DNA of 64,000 nucleotides from Tachypleus tridentatus (lineage: Eukaryota; Arthropoda; Merostomata; Xiphosura; Limulidae), in assembly GCF_004210375.1 (NCBI RefSeq), contig NC_134834.1, forward strand, positions 13,811,857 to 13,875,856. The letters run 5' to 3'. The notes under the pieces are model-generated. The model did not search any database. It had not been told where the DNA came from and saw only the letters and a program-made list of their open reading frames with translations. The position numbers were made by a program, and so were the translations under genes. This document shows, piece after piece, positions 61,135-64,000 of the stretch (its first letter is position 1; every line of letters starts with the position of its first letter).

Positions 61135-61223
61135 TCTAATTGATATATTTGATTAAGAAAAAAACAAACAAACAATTGTGTTTCATTACAGTTACGATAG
61201 GTAGTGCTGTAGCTACATGTTTG

Positions 61224-61326
61224 TTGTTTAGCTGTATCTGCTCTGCTCATCGCAGGCATTTAAACCTAATTTTCAGCGTTATTAGTTCTTAACTTACGAC
61301 TTAGCTACTGGACGGAGTGTTGATAT
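61224..61326 (-). repeat. Repeat B copy, diverged (duplication copy 2)
   Basis: Duplicate of 58160-58262. Confidence 0.55.
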
Positions 61327-61432
61327 TTTGAATTTATGGCGATGCCTAATAATTTTATTTGCCCGTTTTCTTATTAAAACGACACGAGTCCCCAAGCCCA
61401 GAAAAAAAAAAACCTATGTAAATAACAAAGAC

Positions 61433-61718
61433 GGCTCGGCATGGCCAGATGGTTATGGCTCTCGACTCGTAATCGGAGGGTCACGGGTTCGAATCCCCTT
61501 CACACTACACATGCTCTTTCTTTCAGCCGTAAGGGCGTTATAATGTACGATCAATCTCATTACTTGTTTGTAAAAGAATAGCCCAAGAATTGGCTGTGGG
61601 TGGTGATGACTAACTGCCTTCCCTCTAGTCTTACACGGCTAAATTATGGACGGCTAGCGCAGATAGCTCTCGCGTAGCTTTGCGCGAAATTCTAAAATCA
61701 ACAAAGAAACAACCAAAT
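61433..61718 (+). mobile_element. SINE family A (duplication copy 2)
   Basis: Duplicate of 58369-58655. A 71-codon frame across the preceding spacer and the SINE head (61328-61543) is not a gene. Confidence 0.92.
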
Positions 61719-62247
61719 AATAACAAATTGGTGGATTTCATGGAATCATATTAGGTTTCAAGGTTTCGTTCAAAGCTTGGGGACATTAGCGCTCTTTCAA
61801 CAAGGCGGCTATTTCGTTAATTACTTGTTATTATCTCTATTATATATATTTATTTTAAAACTAAGAACTGATTGTACTGTAAGTGTAAAATAATGCAAAG
61901 TAAGGCCTTTAGTCTCTGGCCCACACTATAGAGTAAGACTAAACAAAGGTAAGACAAGCCTAGCATCAACCAGATGTATAATTGCAGAAAATAAATAAAC
62001 TGTTTTTCCGAAGTTAAGTATGAAAAACACTGCTGGCCGATGGCTCTAAATTAGAGATGGCGCCACCATACCTGAACTTCTTCACTGACAAATGCAGTGA
62101 GGATCCTATAAGAAGAGATACTTCTACAGTTTAGTCTGGTGAGCCAAATCAGTCGTTAATTGCAACGAAAGGCATCTCAACCACTTTCTATTCTGAAATA
62201 TGTTTTCTGTAACATACCGAAACCAGCAGTATTAGACCTTGTGAAAA

Positions 62248-62668
62248 GGGAGGTAGACGCCATCTATACCTAAATAGAGTTATCCTTAGTTATCCTTATG
62301 TACGTATGTTCGTTTGTAATTGGAGAACCGCTAGACTAATTGTCATCATAAAAAGGGAGGTAGACGCCATCTATACCTAAATAGAGTTATCCTTAGTTAT
62401 CTTTATGTACGTATGTTCGTTTGTAATTGGAGAACCGCTAGACTAATTGTCATCATAAAAAGGGAGGTAGACGCCATCTATACCTAAATAGAGTTATCCT
62501 TAGTTATCCTTATGTACATATGTTCTTTGTAATTGGAGAACCGCTAGACTAATTGTCATCATAAAAAGGGAGGTAGACGCCATCTATACCTAAATAGAGT
62601 TATCCTTAGTTATCCTTATGTACGTATGTTCGTTTGTAATTGGAGAACCGCTAGACTAATTGTCATTA
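62248..62668. repeat. 107-bp minisatellite, 4 units (copy 2)
   Basis: Same unit as at 59183-60353. All four units are of the 'ttcg' type; the third has a one-base deletion ('gttctttg' for 'gttcgtttg'). Confidence 0.97.
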
Positions 62669-62978
62669 AAAGTGGCACGAGCTCTTATTGCCACTTGGAG
62701 AGTGACATGAAGATTGACATTCGGATCCTACTAAGTCTGTCTTTCCTCAACGTTTAAACTGATACATTAACAAGTATCCGATAAAATAACAGTTTCAGAT
62801 CGGATACGCTCTAGTTGTTCTCTGGCCATTTTGTACCAGGAAAGAAGTGATTTTGAAGAAGATGGATTCTATTTTCATTAACATTTAACCTTTGTCCTTT
62901 CTCACGCACTTCACTATTCATCTATTTACTTTTTATCAGTTTCTAAATTGTGAACACAAAGTACAGCTTTAGGTAGTT

Positions 62979-63252
62979 TGTTTGATTTTGGAATTTCGCG
63001 CAAAGCTACATGACGGCTATTTGAGCTAGACGTCCCTAATTTAGCAGTGTAAGACTAGAGAGAAGACAACCAGTCAGCAACCCTAATCGCCAACTCTTGG
63101 GCTAGTCTTTTACCAACGAAGAGTAGGATTGACCGTCACATTAAAACACTCCCACGGCTGAAATGGCGAGCATGTTTGATGTGTGGGGGACTCGAACCCG
63201 TGACCCTCAGATTACCAATCAAGCGCCCTAACTACCTGGCCATGCCAAGCCT
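62979..63252 (-). mobile_element. SINE family A, right parent of the duplication
   Basis: Complete minus-strand copy with target duplication 'agctttaggtagtt' (62965-62978) and 'agctttgggtagtt' (63253-63266), 13 of 14 matching. Its central part is more diverged than the hybrid's ('gaagacaaccagtcagc'). Confidence 0.92.
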
Positions 63253-63276
63253 AGCTTTGGGTAGTTATATTTATAC

Positions 63277-63365
63277 AACCACTCTCAGTTTATGGACTTA
63301 CAACTTTAAAATCTGAGGTTTGATGCCTCGTGATGGACAGAGTTAAGATAGTTCAACAGTGGTTA
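63277..63365 (+). repeat. Repeat B, diverged copy
   Basis: It shows 'atggacttacaactttaaaa', 'gaggtttgatgcctcg' and 'gatggacagag'. The tail is degraded. Confidence 0.6.
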
Positions 63366-63512
63366 TAAAACATTCTCAAGAATTATATCAGCGATTCATG
63401 TTGACAGAACGATGTAACATAATATTGTTTTAGGATACGAATACAATTAGCCTGGTGAACATTTTCTTATTTTCGTTTTGAGTTAATTTCCCGAAATCTG
63501 AACAAAAAAGAC

Positions 63513-63612
63513 ATTGATCTGGTTTATCTGTGTTGTGTCCATTACGGGTATTAAACCCAGGTTTTTAGACTTATATACATTCAGACTCATCGCTGAGCCA
63601 CAGAGGATCGAA
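63513..63612 (-). repeat. Repeat B, diverged copy
   Basis: On the minus strand: 'ctctgtggctcagcgatgag', 'gggtttaatacccg' and 'taatggacacaacacag'. It lies only about 50 bp from the IR splice donor. Confidence 0.6.
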
Positions 63613-63663
63613 ACGTAAGCCTAACTCAGAAGACAGAAGAATACAAAGTGCTTATTAACATAC

Positions 63664-63917
63664 GTGTTGTCAAAAGCACTTCTGAAGTAAAATCCTTTCT
63701 GCTGTGCTATTCCATAACCAGAAGTTTGGAAACTATCTTTAGCGAAATGGAACTTTTTGACGTTTTCTATGTCCGCGTCGACCGTCAGGTGGCCTCCAAT
63801 GTAAGCATAGTTTTCCTTGAGGCACTTGGCAAGTCCTTCTTTGTCGCTCCTTACGAAGTTGTTTGGGTCTGATTCCATGTTCTTTAGGATCACGCCAAAC
63901 GCTTCGGAACGAGGATT
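63664..63917 (-). CDS. Ionotropic receptor (iGluR family), penultimate exon, S2 lobe
   Basis: On the minus strand an acceptor with a strong pyrimidine tract ('ttttttttctctcgatag') precedes 84 codons, and a GTATGT donor follows. The exon encodes the second half of the S2 ligand-binding lobe: a helix with MESDPNNFVRSDKEGL, the strand ENYAYIGG, then SGYGIAQQKGFYFRSAFDN, matching the 'GYGIA...KGSP...' block of iGluRs and IRs. At the site where glutamate-binding receptors have a conserved acidic residue (as in Y-L-L-E-S-T of AMPA receptors), this protein has Gly (Y-I-G-G-H-L), as expected for a divergent IR. The exon runs straight into 57063-57294 by phase. Its open frame has no true ATG: the apparent start at 63893 is a GTG, and the exon extends 24 bases further upstream. 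Confidence 0.9.
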
Positions 63918-64000
63918 CTATCGAGAGAAAAAAAATCCATATATTCAGTAGTAAACTGAACTTGAAATAATAACTTAACTCGTAAACAAAACCAAATCTA

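Larger units (their letters stand above)
60761..63075. repeat. Tandem segmental duplication, copy 2 (~2.3 kb)
   Basis: Same order as copy 1, but with only four units of the 107-bp minisatellite, which accounts for the length difference of about 750 bp. It ends inside the SINE at 62979-63252. Sampled substitutions suggest 1-2% divergence from copy 1; I did not align the copies fully. Confidence 0.9.
57295..63663 (-). other. Last intron of the IR gene, 6.4 kb, enlarged by duplication
   Basis: Donor GTATGT begins at 63663 and acceptor AG is at 57296-57295. Splicing joins 'ac' to 'G' (Thr) and gives FDN-T-ILRLR, a standard IR sequence. The intron holds five family-A SINEs, several repeat-B copies and two minisatellites, mostly inside a tandem duplication. 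Confidence 0.85.

Noticed and set aside
63648..63872. 74-codon plus-strand frame at the right end
   Set aside because: It is the antisense shadow of the IR exon on the minus strand.

Overview
The window is arthropod-like nuclear DNA made mostly of repeats. I lean towards a chelicerate, probably a horseshoe crab (Limulidae). This rests on a tRNA-headed SINE present in more than 20 copies, which I recognise only from memory, on an ionotropic receptor (IR) gene and on a Penelope-like element. I could not test the species call. Nothing looks prokaryotic.

Layout. 1-14.5 kb is AT-rich non-coding DNA with SINEs (family A), an older tRNA-like family (B), a 42-bp and a 29-bp minisatellite, two candidate MITEs and a Penelope-like terminal fragment. 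14.49-28.86 kb is a satellite of a 76-bp unit (about 189 copies). 28864-29363 is a gap of exactly 500 N. 29.36-47.24 kb is a second, unrelated satellite of a 65-bp unit (about 275 copies). 47.2-51.4 kb returns to SINE-rich DNA. 51.4-54.3 kb is a 49-bp minisatellite with higher-order repeats. 54.6-56.4 kb holds an inverted SINE pair and a truncated Penelope-like element whose GIY-YIG endonuclease frame is still open.

The one real host gene lies on the minus strand at the right end: the last two coding exons of an iGluR-family ionotropic receptor (63664-63917, then 57063-57294), joined in phase across a 6.4-kb intron. That intron contains a tandem duplication with a period of about 3.06 kb. Its junction SINE carries the left flank of one SINE and the right flank of another, as expected from unequal crossing-over. 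The duplicated copies carry 11 and 4 units of a 107-bp minisatellite.

Apart from the IR exons, the Penelope frame and one weak 42-codon frame at 10415, I see no credible protein-coding sequence. Most other open frames run through SINEs, satellites or AT-rich spacers. I found no CRISPR array, operon or functional tRNA/rRNA gene. The most notable content is repeat biology: the SINE-mediated intron expansion, the hammerhead-like motifs in inverted Penelope repeats, the structured satellites, and two SINE families sharing one 3' tail.
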